Shown: piece after piece, positions 44,379 to 53,255 of the stretch | Layout of the letters: each line of letters begins with the position of its first letter | How positions within the stretch are numbered: the stretch's first letter is position 1 | Source: Corynebacterium halotolerans | Lineage (GTDB): Bacteria > Actinomycetota > Actinomycetes > Mycobacteriales > Mycobacteriaceae | Length of the DNA: 64,000 nt | Assembly (NCBI RefSeq): GCF_001056295.1 | Contig: NZ_JVMD01000026.1 | Span: 38,508-102,507, forward strand | Reading direction: 5' to 3' | Made by a program: the position numbers and the translations under genes | Notes under the pieces: model-generated | Seen by the model: only the letters and a program-made list of their open reading frames with translations | What the model was told of the DNA's origin: nothing | The model's database searches: none

Positions 44379-44624
44379 ATGTGCATTGGCGTTCCGGGCA
44401 AGATCCTGGCCATCCGCGAGGGGTTCATGCCCATGGCGGACCTCGACTTCGGCGGCACCGCCCGCGAATGCTGCCTGGCCTACGTGCCGGAGGCGCAGGT
44501 GGGGGACTACGTGCTCATCCAGAACGGGTTCGCCATGGACGTCATCGACGAGGCCTCCGCACGGGCGTCGCTGGAGGCGATCGCGGAACTGGGGCTTGCA
44601 CCTGACGCAACGTCAGGTGATTGA
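44379..44624 (+). CDS. HypC/HupF-family chaperone, second copy
   Basis: An 81-residue HypC-family protein starting MCIGVPGKILAI with the essential Cys2 and the core VGDYVLIQNGFAMDVID. GAAGGA lies 8 nt upstream and 1 nt separates it from the large-subunit paralog, so the two are one transcript. Its 3' end carries the promoter and operator of the next gene. Confidence 0.93.
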   Translation: MCIGVPGKILAIREGFMPMADLDFGGTARECCLAYVPEAQVGDYVLIQNGFAMDVIDEASARASLEAIAELGLAPDATSGD

Positions 44625-44626
44625 GT
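44596..44626 (+). promoter_or_regulatory. MerR-type promoter with operator palindrome
   Basis: -35 TTGCAC (44596-44601), a 19-bp spacer and -10 TTGAGT (44621-44626). The spacer holds CACCTGACG-CAA-CGTCAGGTG (44599-44619), a perfect palindrome. The over-long spacer with a central operator is the hallmark of promoters twisted into activity by MerR proteins. ATG 44634 follows 7 nt later, so autoregulation of the leaderless merR gene is likely. Confidence 0.8.
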
Positions 44627-44633
44627 CCGGTTC

Positions 44634-45470
44634 ATGCGAGGCAACGGATACGGCGACGGACCCGAGTACGACATAGACGACGGCGACGGCACCGAGCTGA
44701 CCATCGGCGACACCGCCGAGCTGCTCGGCGTCACCGTGCGCACGCTGCGGCACTGGGAATCGATCGAACTCCTGGTGCCGTCGTGGCGGACGCTCGGCGG
44801 CCATCGGCTCTACGTCGACGCCGACGTCCGGCGCGCGCAGCAGATCCTGGTGTACCGGGAAGTCGGGCTGCCGCTGTCGGAGGTCCGCGAGCTGGTCGAC
44901 GGCGGCGGCGACGTCCGGGATCACCTGGAGCGCCAGCGGCGTCTGCTGTCCGAACGCGCCTCGCATCTGCGCCGGATGATCGGCGTGGTCGACGAGATGC
45001 TGGAGGAGATCGACATGAACGACGGAAAGACGATGGACGCCCGCGCCGCGGCCGAGAAGTTCGGCGGCGGGTGGCGGCAGGACTTCGCCGACGAGGCCGA
45101 GGCCCGCTGGGGCGGCACCGACGCCTGGGCGCAGTCCGCGGCGGCGAACGCGAACCGCTCCGAGGAGGAGTGGGCGCGGATGTACGCCGACCAGGATGCG
45201 CTGGTGGCGAAGCTGGCGGACGCGGTCCGCGACGGTGCCGCCCCCGATTCGGAGCTCGGCCGCGAGGTGTCGGCCATGCACCGCGCGGGCGTGGAGAAGC
45301 ACTACGAGTGCGGCCACGGCCGCCAGGTGATCCTGGCCCGCATGTACCTGGCGGATGACCGTTTCCAGGAGACCTACGGCGGCGAGGCGCCGACGAAGTG
45401 GCTGGTCGCCGCCATCGAGGCCGACGCCCGCGCCCACGGCGTCGACCCGGACGAAGCCGCCTGGGATTGA
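44634..45470 (+). CDS. MerR-family regulator with TipAS effector domain
   Basis: A 278-residue regulator. N-terminal winged helix (LTIGDTAELLGVTVRTLRHWE then LLVPSWRTLGGHRLY), a coiled-coil dimer helix (about residues 95-130), and from MDARAAAEKFGGGWR onwards a TipAS-like domain that in Streptomyces TipA binds thiopeptides and related drugs. The WGGTDAWAQS and HYECGHGRQVILARMYLADD segments are typical. Its own operator lies upstream. Targets other than itself and the ligand are unknown; the domain binds diverse small molecules. Confidence 0.9.
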   Translation: MRGNGYGDGPEYDIDDGDGTELTIGDTAELLGVTVRTLRHWESIELLVPSWRTLGGHRLYVDADVRRAQQILVYREVGLPLSEVRELVDGGGDVRDHLERQRRLLSERASHLRRMIGVVDEMLEEIDMNDGKTMDARAAAEKFGGGWRQDFADEAEARWGGTDAWAQSAAANANRSEEEWARMYADQDALVAKLADAVRDGAAPDSELGREVSAMHRAGVEKHYECGHGRQVILARMYLADDRFQETYGGEAPTKWLVAAIEADARAHGVDPDEAAWD

Positions 45471-45471
45471 G

Positions 45472-45477
45472 TACCCT
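45472..45477 (+). promoter_or_regulatory. -10 box of the small hydrolase operon (leaderless)
   Basis: TACCCT, then 7 nt, then ATG 45485. Confidence 0.45.
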
Positions 45478-45484
45478 CGCGGGC

Positions 45485-46135
45485 ATGAACGACATGCGAC
45501 ACGACCCCGTCACGGACCTCCCGGACGGGGTCCCCGCCTTTTCCGGCGGCCCCCGCGCCGTCATCGTCCACGGCTTCAACGGCTACCCCGCCAAGCACTG
45601 GTTCCCGTGGCTGGCCGGCGAGCTGGTCGGCGCGGGCTTCCCCGTCACCCGCGTCGCTCTGCCGGAGCCGTCGCGGCCCGATGCGCGGGCCTGGGCCGCC
45701 TCCCTCGCGGAGCAGGCGGGGTCCCTGGACGGCGCCGTGGTCGTCGCCCATTCGCTCGGTTGCTTCACGACGCTGCAACATCTGGCCGACAACCCCGATC
45801 AAGCCCTCGCCGGGCTCGTGCTCGTCGCCGGCTTCGATCTGAAGGGCGATGAGCTGGAGCGGGGGACGGTCGAAGAGCGCGGCGCGCTGAGCCAGCTCGA
45901 CCCGTTCCTCGGCGACGGCGTGGACACCCCGGCGCTGGTGCCGCGCCTGGGCACGGTGACCGTGATCATGTCGGATGACGACCACATCGTGCCGCAGGTC
46001 TTCTCCGAGGCTCTGGCGGAGCGGTTGGGCGTCGACCCCGTCGTGGTGCCGGGCGCGAAGCACTTCCTGTACTCCGACGGCGTGACCGAGGTGCCCGCCG
46101 CACGGGACGCGGCGCTGGAGGCGCTGGAGGCGTGA
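45485..46135 (+). CDS. RBBP9/YdeN-family serine hydrolase
   Basis: A 216-residue small alpha/beta hydrolase. VIVHGFNGYPAKHWFPWL is the family N-terminal motif, VVVAHSLGCFTTLQ the nucleophile elbow, MSDDDHIVP holds the acid and GAKHFLYSDG the catalytic His. Natural substrates of the family are not established. It overlaps the next gene (TGATG), suggesting co-expression. Confidence 0.88.
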   Translation: MNDMRHDPVTDLPDGVPAFSGGPRAVIVHGFNGYPAKHWFPWLAGELVGAGFPVTRVALPEPSRPDARAWAASLAEQAGSLDGAVVVAHSLGCFTTLQHLADNPDQALAGLVLVAGFDLKGDELERGTVEERGALSQLDPFLGDGVDTPALVPRLGTVTVIMSDDDHIVPQVFSEALAERLGVDPVVVPGAKHFLYSDGVTEVPAARDAALEALEA

Positions 46136-47253
46136 TGGTCTCGCTCACCCCCGTCGCCGCGCGCGCCGCCCGGTGCCGCGCGCAGTTGCTCACCGCGAAG
46201 GACCGCGCCGCCGATCCCGTCGCGGTGGCGCGGCACATGCTGGCGCTGCAGGGGCAGAACGCGAAGGCGGCTCGGTGGGCGGTGGGCATGCGCACCAGGT
46301 CGTCGAAGTACTCGGACGTGGAGGCCGCGCTGGAATCCGGGGCTCTCATCCGCACGTGGCCGATGCGCGGGACGCACCACATCATGGCGGCCGAGGACGT
46401 CGATTGGCTGACTCGGCTCTGCGCGCCCCGCGCGTGGTCCGGCATCGGAAAACGCCGCGAGGCGCTGGGCCTGACGGCATCCGACGTCGCCCGCTCCGGC
46501 GACCTCGTCGCCGAGGCCGCGCTCGATCCCGGGCGGTTGCCCGAGGAGGCGGCCGAAGAAGCGGTGCGGTTGCCGTCGCCAAGCGGTGCGGTGGCGCTGA
46601 CCCGCGCCGGGGTGCATGCCCTGCTGGCGACGATCGGCATCGACGCGGGCGAGAACCGCGGCTCGCACATGCTCCGGTACCTGTGCGAGGCGAGGGTGCT
46701 GGTGCAGGGGCCGCCGGTGAACGGCAAGGAGACGTTCACCGCGTTCGGGGCGTGGGTGCCCGCCGGTGCCGGATTCGAGGGCGATGCTGCCGTGCGCGAG
46801 GTGGTCGTGCGGCACGCCACCGCCCGCGGACCGGTGACCGACGCGGACGTCGCCTGGTGGACCGGGCTGCCCGTCACCCTGGTGCGCCGGGGCATCGCGG
46901 ACGCCGGGGATGAATTGGCGGCGGTCGAGGTGGAGGGGCGGGAACACGTCATGGCCGCGGCCGCGGCGGAGGAGGCCGCGTCGGGGTCGGCCCGGCCACC
47001 GCGCAACGCCCGCCTGCTGCCGGCCTTCGATGAGTACCTGCTGGGCTACGGCGACCGGTCGCTGGTGCTCGACCCCGCCGACGCCGAGGAGGTCGGCCCC
47101 GGCCCGGCCGTGCTCGCGGGCGGGCGCATCGCGGGCATGTGGTCGGCCAAGCCACGCGCCGCCGGGCCGGCCGTGGAGGTCCGGGAATGGGTCGACGGCC
47201 TTCCCGGAATCGGAAAGGCCGTCGAGGAATACCGCGCGTTCGCGATCGGCTAG
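46135..47253 (+). CDS. Winged-helix DNA-binding domain protein (AlkX/YcaQ-like family)
   Basis: A 372-residue member of the winged helix DNA-binding (HTH_42) family: N-terminal ARHMLALQGQNAKAARWAVGMR, the conserved RTWPMRGTHHIMAAEDVDWL segment, and LLPAFDEYLLGYGDRSLVL near the C-terminus. Relatives include the DNA glycosylases AlkX/YcaQ and AlkZ, but in those a QxQ/QxD catalytic motif is diagnostic; here only QGQN at the equivalent N-terminal place is seen, so glycosylase activity is possible and unproven. ATG 46135 overlaps the hydrolase stop. Its stop shares CTAG with the convergent MaoC gene. Confidence 0.8.
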   Translation: MVSLTPVAARAARCRAQLLTAKDRAADPVAVARHMLALQGQNAKAARWAVGMRTRSSKYSDVEAALESGALIRTWPMRGTHHIMAAEDVDWLTRLCAPRAWSGIGKRREALGLTASDVARSGDLVAEAALDPGRLPEEAAEEAVRLPSPSGAVALTRAGVHALLATIGIDAGENRGSHMLRYLCEARVLVQGPPVNGKETFTAFGAWVPAGAGFEGDAAVREVVVRHATARGPVTDADVAWWTGLPVTLVRRGIADAGDELAAVEVEGREHVMAAAAAEEAASGSARPPRNARLLPAFDEYLLGYGDRSLVLDPADAEEVGPGPAVLAGGRIAGMWSAKPRAAGPAVEVREWVDGLPGIGKAVEEYRAFAIG

Positions 47254-48179
47254 ATGTCGCGCACGCTGCCCGTGAAGTGCGGGCGCCGCTTCTTGCGGTC
47301 CCACGCCACGATGTCGGTGCCGCCGCGGCCCTCGCCGTCGACGACCTCGCCCGCGCGGGTGATGGCGACCATCACCGTCGCCGGGACGATGACCGGCGCC
47401 GCGAACTCGATGTGGAACTCGAACGGGGCGCCGCCCGGCACGTTCGACTCCGCCAGCGCACGCGAGGCGGTGTACATGCCGTGGGCCACGACGCCGGGCA
47501 TGCCCAGCGCCTTCGCCGTCAGGCCCGTGACGTGGATCGGGTTCCAGTCGCCGGAGACCTTCGCCCACGTGCGGCCGATGGAGCCCGGGACGCGCCACTG
47601 CGCGGTCGGGGTCGGCACCTTGAATTGCGGGCGCTTCGACGCGCCGGCCGACTCGGCGAGGGGTTCGACGTCGTCAAGCCGCTTGCCCTTGGCCAGGTAG
47701 ACCGAGGTCTCCTCGACCAGGACCTCGCCGCCCCGGGAAACGGTCGCCTCGTGCACGACCTCCGTGCCCGAACGGTGCGCGCGGAACCCGGCGACGCGGA
47801 CCTCCACGTCGACCTCCGAGCCCACCGGCACCGGCTTCAGCTGGCGGTAGGTGTTCGAGGTGTGGATCAGCCCCATCATCGGCAGCGGGAAATCATCCGC
47901 GGCCATGAGCTCCATCTGCAGCGGCATGATCAGCGAGTGGACGTGGCCGAAGAAGGCGCCGTTCGCCAGATGGTCCACGGCCGGCGCACCGGCGACGCGG
48001 CGGAACTCCTCGTCGCGCGCCGCCTCGACCGTGACTCCCTTGACGGCCAGAGCCGGGGCCTTCAGGTTCGACGTGCGGTTGGTGCGCTTGCCGCCCTTCG
48101 CGGCCTTCGCGTACAGCGGGGCCAGCGACGGCACCGCCGGCAGGGTCTTGGCGGGGATGGATGCGTTCGGATCGGTCAC
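47250..48179 (-). CDS. MaoC-like (R)-3-hydroxyacyl thioester dehydratase, HtdX type
   Basis: A 309-residue double-hotdog dehydratase acting on (R)-3-hydroxyacyl-ACP/CoA. The hydratase motif is SGDWNPIHVTGLTAKALGMPGVVAHGM, with Asp and His catalytic residues in the C-terminal half; the N-terminal half is a decayed hotdog. GTG 48179 has AGGGGG 6 nt upstream. Third gene after a thiolase and a FabG4-type reductase, the same trio as M. tuberculosis htdX-fabG4-fadA2 (Rv0241c-Rv0243). Confidence 0.9.
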   Translation of the reverse strand: MTDPNASIPAKTLPAVPSLAPLYAKAAKGGKRTNRTSNLKAPALAVKGVTVEAARDEEFRRVAGAPAVDHLANGAFFGHVHSLIMPLQMELMAADDFPLPMMGLIHTSNTYRQLKPVPVGSEVDVEVRVAGFRAHRSGTEVVHEATVSRGGEVLVEETSVYLAKGKRLDDVEPLAESAGASKRPQFKVPTPTAQWRVPGSIGRTWAKVSGDWNPIHVTGLTAKALGMPGVVAHGMYTASRALAESNVPGGAPFEFHIEFAAPVIVPATVMVAITRAGEVVDGEGRGGTDIVAWDRKKRRPHFTGSVRDI

Positions 48180-48189
48180 TGCCAACCCC

Positions 48190-49542
48190 CTACTGGCCCA
48201 CGATGTTCTGGCCGCAGACGCGGAGAACCTCGCCGTTGACGCCCAGGGCGCGGTCGGAAACCAGGAACGCGATCGCCTGCGCGACGTCGCCCGGCTGGCC
48301 GCCCTGCTGCAGGGAGTTCAGGCGGCGTGCGACCTGGCGGGTGGCGAACGGGATCATCGCGGTCATGTCGGTCTCGATGAAGCCCGGGGCGACGGCGTTG
48401 ATGTTTCCGCCCATCTTGGCGATGCGGTCGGCGGTGGCCTCGACCATGCCGATCACGCCGGCCTTGGAGGTGGCGTAGTTGGTCTGGCCGCGGTTGCCCG
48501 CGATGCCCGACGTCGACGACATGGTGGCGATGCGCGGGGAGCCCTGGAACGCCTCGTGCGCCAGCAGCTGCTCGTTCATGGTCAGCTGCGCCTCGATGTT
48601 GACGGCGATGACGGAGCCCCACTTGGCCTCGTCCATGTTCGACAGCAGCTTGTCGCGGGTGATGCCCGCGTTGTGGACCACGATGTCCAGCTTGCCGTAG
48701 CGCTGCTGGGCGGCGTCGGCGATGCGGTTGCCGGCGTCCTCGGCGGTGATGTCCAGCTGCAGGGCCAGGCCGCCGAGCTCGTTGGCGACCTTCGACAGGG
48801 CGTCGCCGGCCGGGGGCACGTCGATGACGATGACGTCGGCCCCGTCGTCCTTCATGCGGCGGGCGATGGCCGCGCCGATGCCGCGGGCGGCGCCGGTGAT
48901 CGCGGCGACCTTGCCGGCCAGCGGCTTGTCCCAGTCGGCGGGGATCTCGCCGGCGGAGGAGGAGACGGTGAGGAACTGGCCGTCGATGAACGCCGAGCGG
49001 GGGGAGAGGAAGAAGTGCAGCGAGGCGACCGCCGACGGGGCGGTGACGTCGACGCCGTCGTGGATGAGGATGCCGTTGGCGGTGGAGCCGCCGCGGACCT
49101 CGTGGCCCATCGAGCGGACCAGGCCCTCGACGCCGCCGCGGGCGGCGTTGAGCGCGACGTCGACGTCGGCGCCCGCCTCGGCCTTGGCGCGCGAGATGAA
49201 GACGATGCGGCCGTTCTTGTCCAGCTTGCGCAGGTGCTTCGCGGCGGCGAGGACCGGCTCCTGCAGATCCTTCGGGCGGGTGGCCTCGGTGACGACGACC
49301 ACGATTGCACCGACCTTGTCGTCGGCGGCCGAGTCGCGGCGGACGCCGAGGCCCCACTCGCCCAGCTGCTCGGCGACGGCATCGGCGTCCGCGCCGGTGC
49401 CGGTCACGAGGACCTTGTCGTTCTTCAGCAGCGGCTCGCCGGCCTTGTGGCGGCGCAGGTGCGGCGGCTGAGGAAGGCCGAGGGACTTGGCGACGCCCGT
49501 GAGCGGACCGCCGGTGACGAGTTCCTGGTACTTGTCTGCCAT
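48190..49542 (-). CDS. 3-oxoacyl-ACP/CoA reductase, FabG4 type
   Basis: A 450-residue high-molecular-weight FabG. The N-terminal 200 residues are a non-catalytic flavodoxin-like domain (KVLVTGTGADADAVAEQL), the rest a short-chain dehydrogenase: TGAARGIGAAIARR nucleotide loop, NAGITRDKLL, SSTSGIAGNRGQTNYATSKAG with Ser-Tyr-Lys, and the C-terminal VLRVCGQNIVGQ. It reduces 3-oxoacyl thioesters with NADH. AGGAG 8 nt before ATG 49542. Middle gene of the trio. Confidence 0.93.
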   Translation of the reverse strand: MADKYQELVTGGPLTGVAKSLGLPQPPHLRRHKAGEPLLKNDKVLVTGTGADADAVAEQLGEWGLGVRRDSAADDKVGAIVVVVTEATRPKDLQEPVLAAAKHLRKLDKNGRIVFISRAKAEAGADVDVALNAARGGVEGLVRSMGHEVRGGSTANGILIHDGVDVTAPSAVASLHFFLSPRSAFIDGQFLTVSSSAGEIPADWDKPLAGKVAAITGAARGIGAAIARRMKDDGADVIVIDVPPAGDALSKVANELGGLALQLDITAEDAGNRIADAAQQRYGKLDIVVHNAGITRDKLLSNMDEAKWGSVIAVNIEAQLTMNEQLLAHEAFQGSPRIATMSSTSGIAGNRGQTNYATSKAGVIGMVEATADRIAKMGGNINAVAPGFIETDMTAMIPFATRQVARRLNSLQQGGQPGDVAQAIAFLVSDRALGVNGEVLRVCGQNIVGQ

Positions 49543-49577
49543 GTCAGATGCTCCTATGTGGTGTGTGTCGGCGGGGG

Positions 49578-50900
49578 TTACGGACGGGCCTCGAGGATGG
49601 CGACGACGCCCTGGCCGCCTGCGGCGCAGACGGAGATGAGGCCGCGGGCGACCTCGCCGGTCTCGTCGGCCTTGGCGCGCAGCATCTTCGCCAGGGTGGC
49701 GGCGATGCGGCCGCCGGTCGCGGCGAACGGGTGGCCGCAGGCCAGCGAGGAGCCGTTGACGTTGAGCTTCTCGCGCGGGACCGAGCCCAGCGCGCCGTCC
49801 AGGCCCAGCTTCTCGCGGCAGTACTCCTCGTCCTCCCACGCCTTGAGCGTGGAGCACACGGTGGCCGCGAAGGCCTCGTGGATCTCGAAAAAGTCGATGT
49901 CGTCGAAGGTCAGGCCCTGGCGGGCGAGCAGGCGCGGGGTGGCGTAGGCCGGGGCCATGAGCAGGCCCTCGTCGCCGTGGACGAAGTCGACGGCGGCGGA
50001 CTCGACGTCGACGACGTCGGCCAGCACCGGCAGGCCACGCTCGGCCGCCCACTCCTCGGAGGAGATGAGCACGGCGGAGGCGCCGTCGGTCAGCGGGGTG
50101 GAGTTGCCGGCGGTCATGGTCGGCTCGGCCTCGAGGCCGCGGCCGAAGACCGGCTTCAGCTTGCCCAGCTTCTCCACGGTGGTGTCGGCGCGCAGGTTGG
50201 TGTCGCGGGTGACGCCCTTGAACGGGGTGATCAGGTCGTCGAAGAAGCCCTCCTCGTACGCGCGGGCGAGGTTGCGGTGCGACGCGGCGGCCAGCTCGTC
50301 CTGCTCGGCGCGGGTGACGCCCCACTCGGCGGTGGTGATCGCCTGGTGCTCGCCCATCGACAGGCCGGTGCGCGGCTCGCCGGTGTTCGGCAGATCCGGG
50401 ACGGCATCGCCCGGGCGGACGGCGGCCAGGGCCTTGACGCGGTCGAGGTTGGACTTCTGGCGGTTGGCGTCGAGAAGCGCCTTGCGCAGGCCCTCGGACA
50501 CGGCGATCGGGGCGTCGGAGGTGGTGTCCACGCCGCCGGCGATGCCGGCCTCGATCTGGCCCAGCTTGATCTTGTTGGAGATGGTGGACAGCGCCTCCAT
50601 GCCGGTGGCGCAGGCCTGCTGCACGTCGAACGCCGGGGTGGCCGGGTCGAGCGCGGAGCTGAGCACGCACTCGCGCACGAGGTTGAAGTCGCGGGAGTGC
50701 TTGAGCACGGCGCCCGCGGAGACGGAGCCGAGGCGCTCGCCGGCCAGGCCGTAGCGGGCGACGAGGCCGTCGATGGCGGCGGTGAGCATGTCCTGGTTCG
50801 ACGCGTGGCTGTATTCCTTGTTGGAGCGCGCGAACGGGATGCGGTTGCCGCCGACGATGACGGCGCGGCGCGGGGCGTTCTGAGTGGGCTGAGTCGTCAT
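49578..50900 (-). CDS. Acetyl-CoA C-acyltransferase (thiolase), FadA2 type
   Basis: A 440-residue thiolase that cleaves or forms 3-ketoacyl-CoA. Catalytic Cys in FDVQQACATGMEAL, His in IHEAFAATV, and the second Cys/His in ACGHPFAATGGRIAATL with the C-terminal AAGGQGVVAILEA. First gene of the operon thiolase-reductase-dehydratase, pointing to fatty-acyl or mycolate-precursor metabolism. A palindrome lies 46 bp upstream. Confidence 0.93.
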   Translation of the reverse strand: MTTQPTQNAPRRAVIVGGNRIPFARSNKEYSHASNQDMLTAAIDGLVARYGLAGERLGSVSAGAVLKHSRDFNLVRECVLSSALDPATPAFDVQQACATGMEALSTISNKIKLGQIEAGIAGGVDTTSDAPIAVSEGLRKALLDANRQKSNLDRVKALAAVRPGDAVPDLPNTGEPRTGLSMGEHQAITTAEWGVTRAEQDELAAASHRNLARAYEEGFFDDLITPFKGVTRDTNLRADTTVEKLGKLKPVFGRGLEAEPTMTAGNSTPLTDGASAVLISSEEWAAERGLPVLADVVDVESAAVDFVHGDEGLLMAPAYATPRLLARQGLTFDDIDFFEIHEAFAATVCSTLKAWEDEEYCREKLGLDGALGSVPREKLNVNGSSLACGHPFAATGGRIAATLAKMLRAKADETGEVARGLISVCAAGGQGVVAILEARP

Positions 50901-50945
50901 GTGACTGGTGCCTTCCTTGATCCCTATGTGTGATCTGAGTAACTA

Positions 50946-50957
50946 AATGTAGACATT
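50946..50957. promoter_or_regulatory. Palindrome upstream of the thiolase operon
   Basis: AATGTAGACATT, arms of 5 bp with AG in the centre, within an AT-richer stretch that also holds minus-strand -10-like TACATT. A candidate operator for a fatty-acid regulator; weak by itself. Confidence 0.3.
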
Positions 50958-51045
50958 ATCGCGGATTGCGATCCGTGTCACGCCGATGCGAAAAACGGCA
51001 CCGCCCCCGCCCCCGGGGGTGACGGCTTCGAGTATCAAGGGACGG

Positions 51046-52335
51046 GTGGACACCTCATTGACGGGCCCGATCGCCCAGGCCGGGACGATCGCGCTGCTGG
51101 CGGCCCCGCTCGCCGTGATGCTCATCCCGCCGAAGAACGCGCGCGGGCGCCGCAATCCCCGCCGCTGGCTCCTGGGCCCCGTCGCGGTGACGGGCGCCGT
51201 GGCGTGGGCGATCGTGGGCGGCATCTGGTTCGCGCTCGGCGTCGCCTGGCGGCCGTTTCCCGAGGCGGTGCCCGCGGCGATCTACGTCGCGTCGGCGGTG
51301 GCGCTGCACGCGGCCATGTTGGCCGTCGTCAAGCCCCTGGCCACCCGCCGCCGCACCGTGGCCTGGACACTGCCCGTCGCGTTGGTCGCGGTCGTCGCCG
51401 CGCTGCTGCAGGCCAACATCTGCTACCAGCTGTATCCCACCGTCGCCTCGCTCGACCCGACGACGATCCCCGACGAGGTGGCCTACGAGGACCTCAAGTC
51501 CGTCGGCCAGCGCGACACCGGCGTGGTCACGACCGTCCGCCTGAACAACTCCGCCAGCGGTTTCGCCGCCCGGGAGGCCCACGTCTACCTGCCGCCGGCG
51601 TACTTCGACCGGGATCGGCCGAAGCTGCCGGTCATCGTGGTCGTCGCGGGCGTGCCCGGGGCGCCCGCGCAGTGGTTCGACGAGGGCCTGGCGGGGCAGG
51701 CCCTCGACTCCTTCGCCTCCGAGCACCGCGGCCGCGCGCCCGTCGTCGTGGCGGTCGACGCCAACGGCGAGACCTTCAAGGACACCCTCTGCGTCGATTC
51801 GCCCGCCACGGGCGACAAGGTGGCCACGTACCTTTCGCGGGACGTGCCCGCGGCGGTCGCGGGGCTTTTCGACGTCGACCGGGACCCCGCCAAATGGGCG
51901 ATCGCCGGACTCAGCCGCGGCGGGTCCTGCGCGCTGCAGACCGCCGTGGCCAATCCCGGCGTGTACCCGACGTTCCTGTCCATGTCCCCGCAGAAGAACC
52001 TCATCGACGAAAACCTCGACGAAACCGTGCGCAAGTACTTCAAGGGCGACCGCGCGGCCTACGACGCCGCCGACCCGCTGACCGTCCTGGAGAAGGTCGG
52101 AAAGCCCGGCGGGCCCGAGCGCGGCCCCGACATCCACGGCCGCTTCATCGCCGGATTGGACGACGCCGAGGACCGCGACGCCGGGCGCGCGCTGTCCACC
52201 GCCGCCCACGCCGCGGGCATCCCCGTGAGCTACTCGGAGCTGCCCGGCGGCCACACGTGGAAGGTCTGGTCGGCGGGCTTCCGGGACTCCCTGCCGTGGC
52301 TTTCCGCCCGATTGGGGTTGACCGGGGAAGGCTGA
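51046..52335 (+). CDS. Membrane-anchored esterase of the mycolyltransferase/esterase D family
   Basis: A 429-residue protein: about four membrane helices in residues 1-135 ([71 protein letters not shown]), then an exported alpha/beta hydrolase domain. Nucleophile motif [17 protein letters not shown], acid in the [12 protein letters not shown] region, His in [10 protein letters not shown]. The fold is that of corynebacterial mycolyltransferases and esterase D, so cell-wall lipid chemistry is plausible. GTG 51046 follows AAGGGA; ATG 50986 is possible. Starts divergent from the thiolase operon. Confidence 0.82.
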   Translation: MDTSLTGPIAQAGTIALLAAPLAVMLIPPKNARGRRNPRRWLLGPVAVTGAVAWAIVGGIWFALGVAWRPFPEAVPAAIYVASAVALHAAMLAVVKPLATRRRTVAWTLPVALVAVVAALLQANICYQLYPTVASLDPTTIPDEVAYEDLKSVGQRDTGVVTTVRLNNSASGFAAREAHVYLPPAYFDRDRPKLPVIVVVAGVPGAPAQWFDEGLAGQALDSFASEHRGRAPVVVAVDANGETFKDTLCVDSPATGDKVATYLSRDVPAAVAGLFDVDRDPAKWAIAGLSRGGSCALQTAVANPGVYPTFLSMSPQKNLIDENLDETVRKYFKGDRAAYDAADPLTVLEKVGKPGGPERGPDIHGRFIAGLDDAEDRDAGRALSTAAHAAGIPVSYSELPGGHTWKVWSAGFRDSLPWLSARLGLTGEG

Positions 52336-52347
52336 TCCGCCGGGGTC

Positions 52348-52353
52348 TATGCT
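52348..52353 (+). promoter_or_regulatory. -10 box of purC (leaderless)
   Basis: TATGCT, then 8 nt, then ATG 52362. An ATG six bases earlier (52356) is too close to the box to be translated from this transcript. Confidence 0.45.
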
Positions 52354-52361
52354 CTATGCCC

Positions 52362-53255
52362 ATGCGACCCGAACTTTCCGCGTACAGCCACCTGACGGCG
52401 GGCAAGGTCCGCGAGATCTACGAAATCGACGACGACACCCTCCTCATGGTCGTCTCCGATCGGATCTCCGCGTTCGACCACATCCTGGACACCCCCATCC
52501 CGGACAAGGGCCGGGTGCTCACCGCGATGAGCGTGTTCTTCTTCGACGAGCTCGACTTCCCCAACCACCTCGCCGGCGCCGCCGACGACGAGCGCATCCC
52601 GGCCGAGTCGCTGGGCCGCGCCCTGGTGTGCCGGAAGCTGGACATGCTGCCGTTCGAGTGCGTCGCCCGCGGCTACCTCACCGGGTCCGGACTGGCCGAG
52701 TACCGCGAGTCGGGCACCGTGTGCGGCATCGAGCTGCCGGACGGCCTGACCGAGGGGTCGAAGCTGCCGGAGCCGATCTTCACCCCGGCCACGAAGGCCG
52801 AGATCGGCGACCACGACGAGAACGTGCCGTTCTCCCGCGTCGTCGAGTCCCTGGGCGAGGAGCGCGCCAACGAGATGCGCGACGCCACCCTGTCCATCTA
52901 CTCCCGCGCCGCCGAGCTGGCGCTGGAGCGCGGCATCATCCTGGCCGACACGAAGTTCGAGTTCGGCCTCGACGAAGAGGGCCGCCTGGTGCTCGCCGAC
53001 GAGGTGCTCACCCCCGATTCCTCCCGCTACTGGCCGGCCGACTCCTACGTGGAGGGCCAGGTCAACCCGTCGTTCGACAAGCAGTACGTGCGCAACTGGC
53101 TGACGTCGTCGAAGTCCGGGTGGGACAAGAACGCCGGCACGCCCCCGCCGCCGCTGCCCGGCGGCGTGGTCGAGGCGACCCGCGAGCGCTACATCGAGGC
53201 GTACGAGCGCATCTCCGGCCGCCGCTTCTCCGACTGGATCGGCGACCCCGCGTGA
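52362..53255 (+). CDS. purC: SAICAR synthetase PurC
   Basis: Joins aspartate to CAIR with ATP in purine synthesis. The 297-residue protein has [30 protein letters not shown], the [17 protein letters not shown] segment, LADTKFEFG and [15 protein letters not shown]. Its length equals that of the M. tuberculosis enzyme. The stop overlaps the ptrB start (GTGA). Confidence 0.96.
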   Translation: MRPELSAYSHLTAGKVREIYEIDDDTLLMVVSDRISAFDHILDTPIPDKGRVLTAMSVFFFDELDFPNHLAGAADDERIPAESLGRALVCRKLDMLPFECVARGYLTGSGLAEYRESGTVCGIELPDGLTEGSKLPEPIFTPATKAEIGDHDENVPFSRVVESLGEERANEMRDATLSIYSRAAELALERGIILADTKFEFGLDEEGRLVLADEVLTPDSSRYWPADSYVEGQVNPSFDKQYVRNWLTSSKSGWDKNAGTPPPPLPGGVVEATRERYIEAYERISGRRFSDWIGDPA

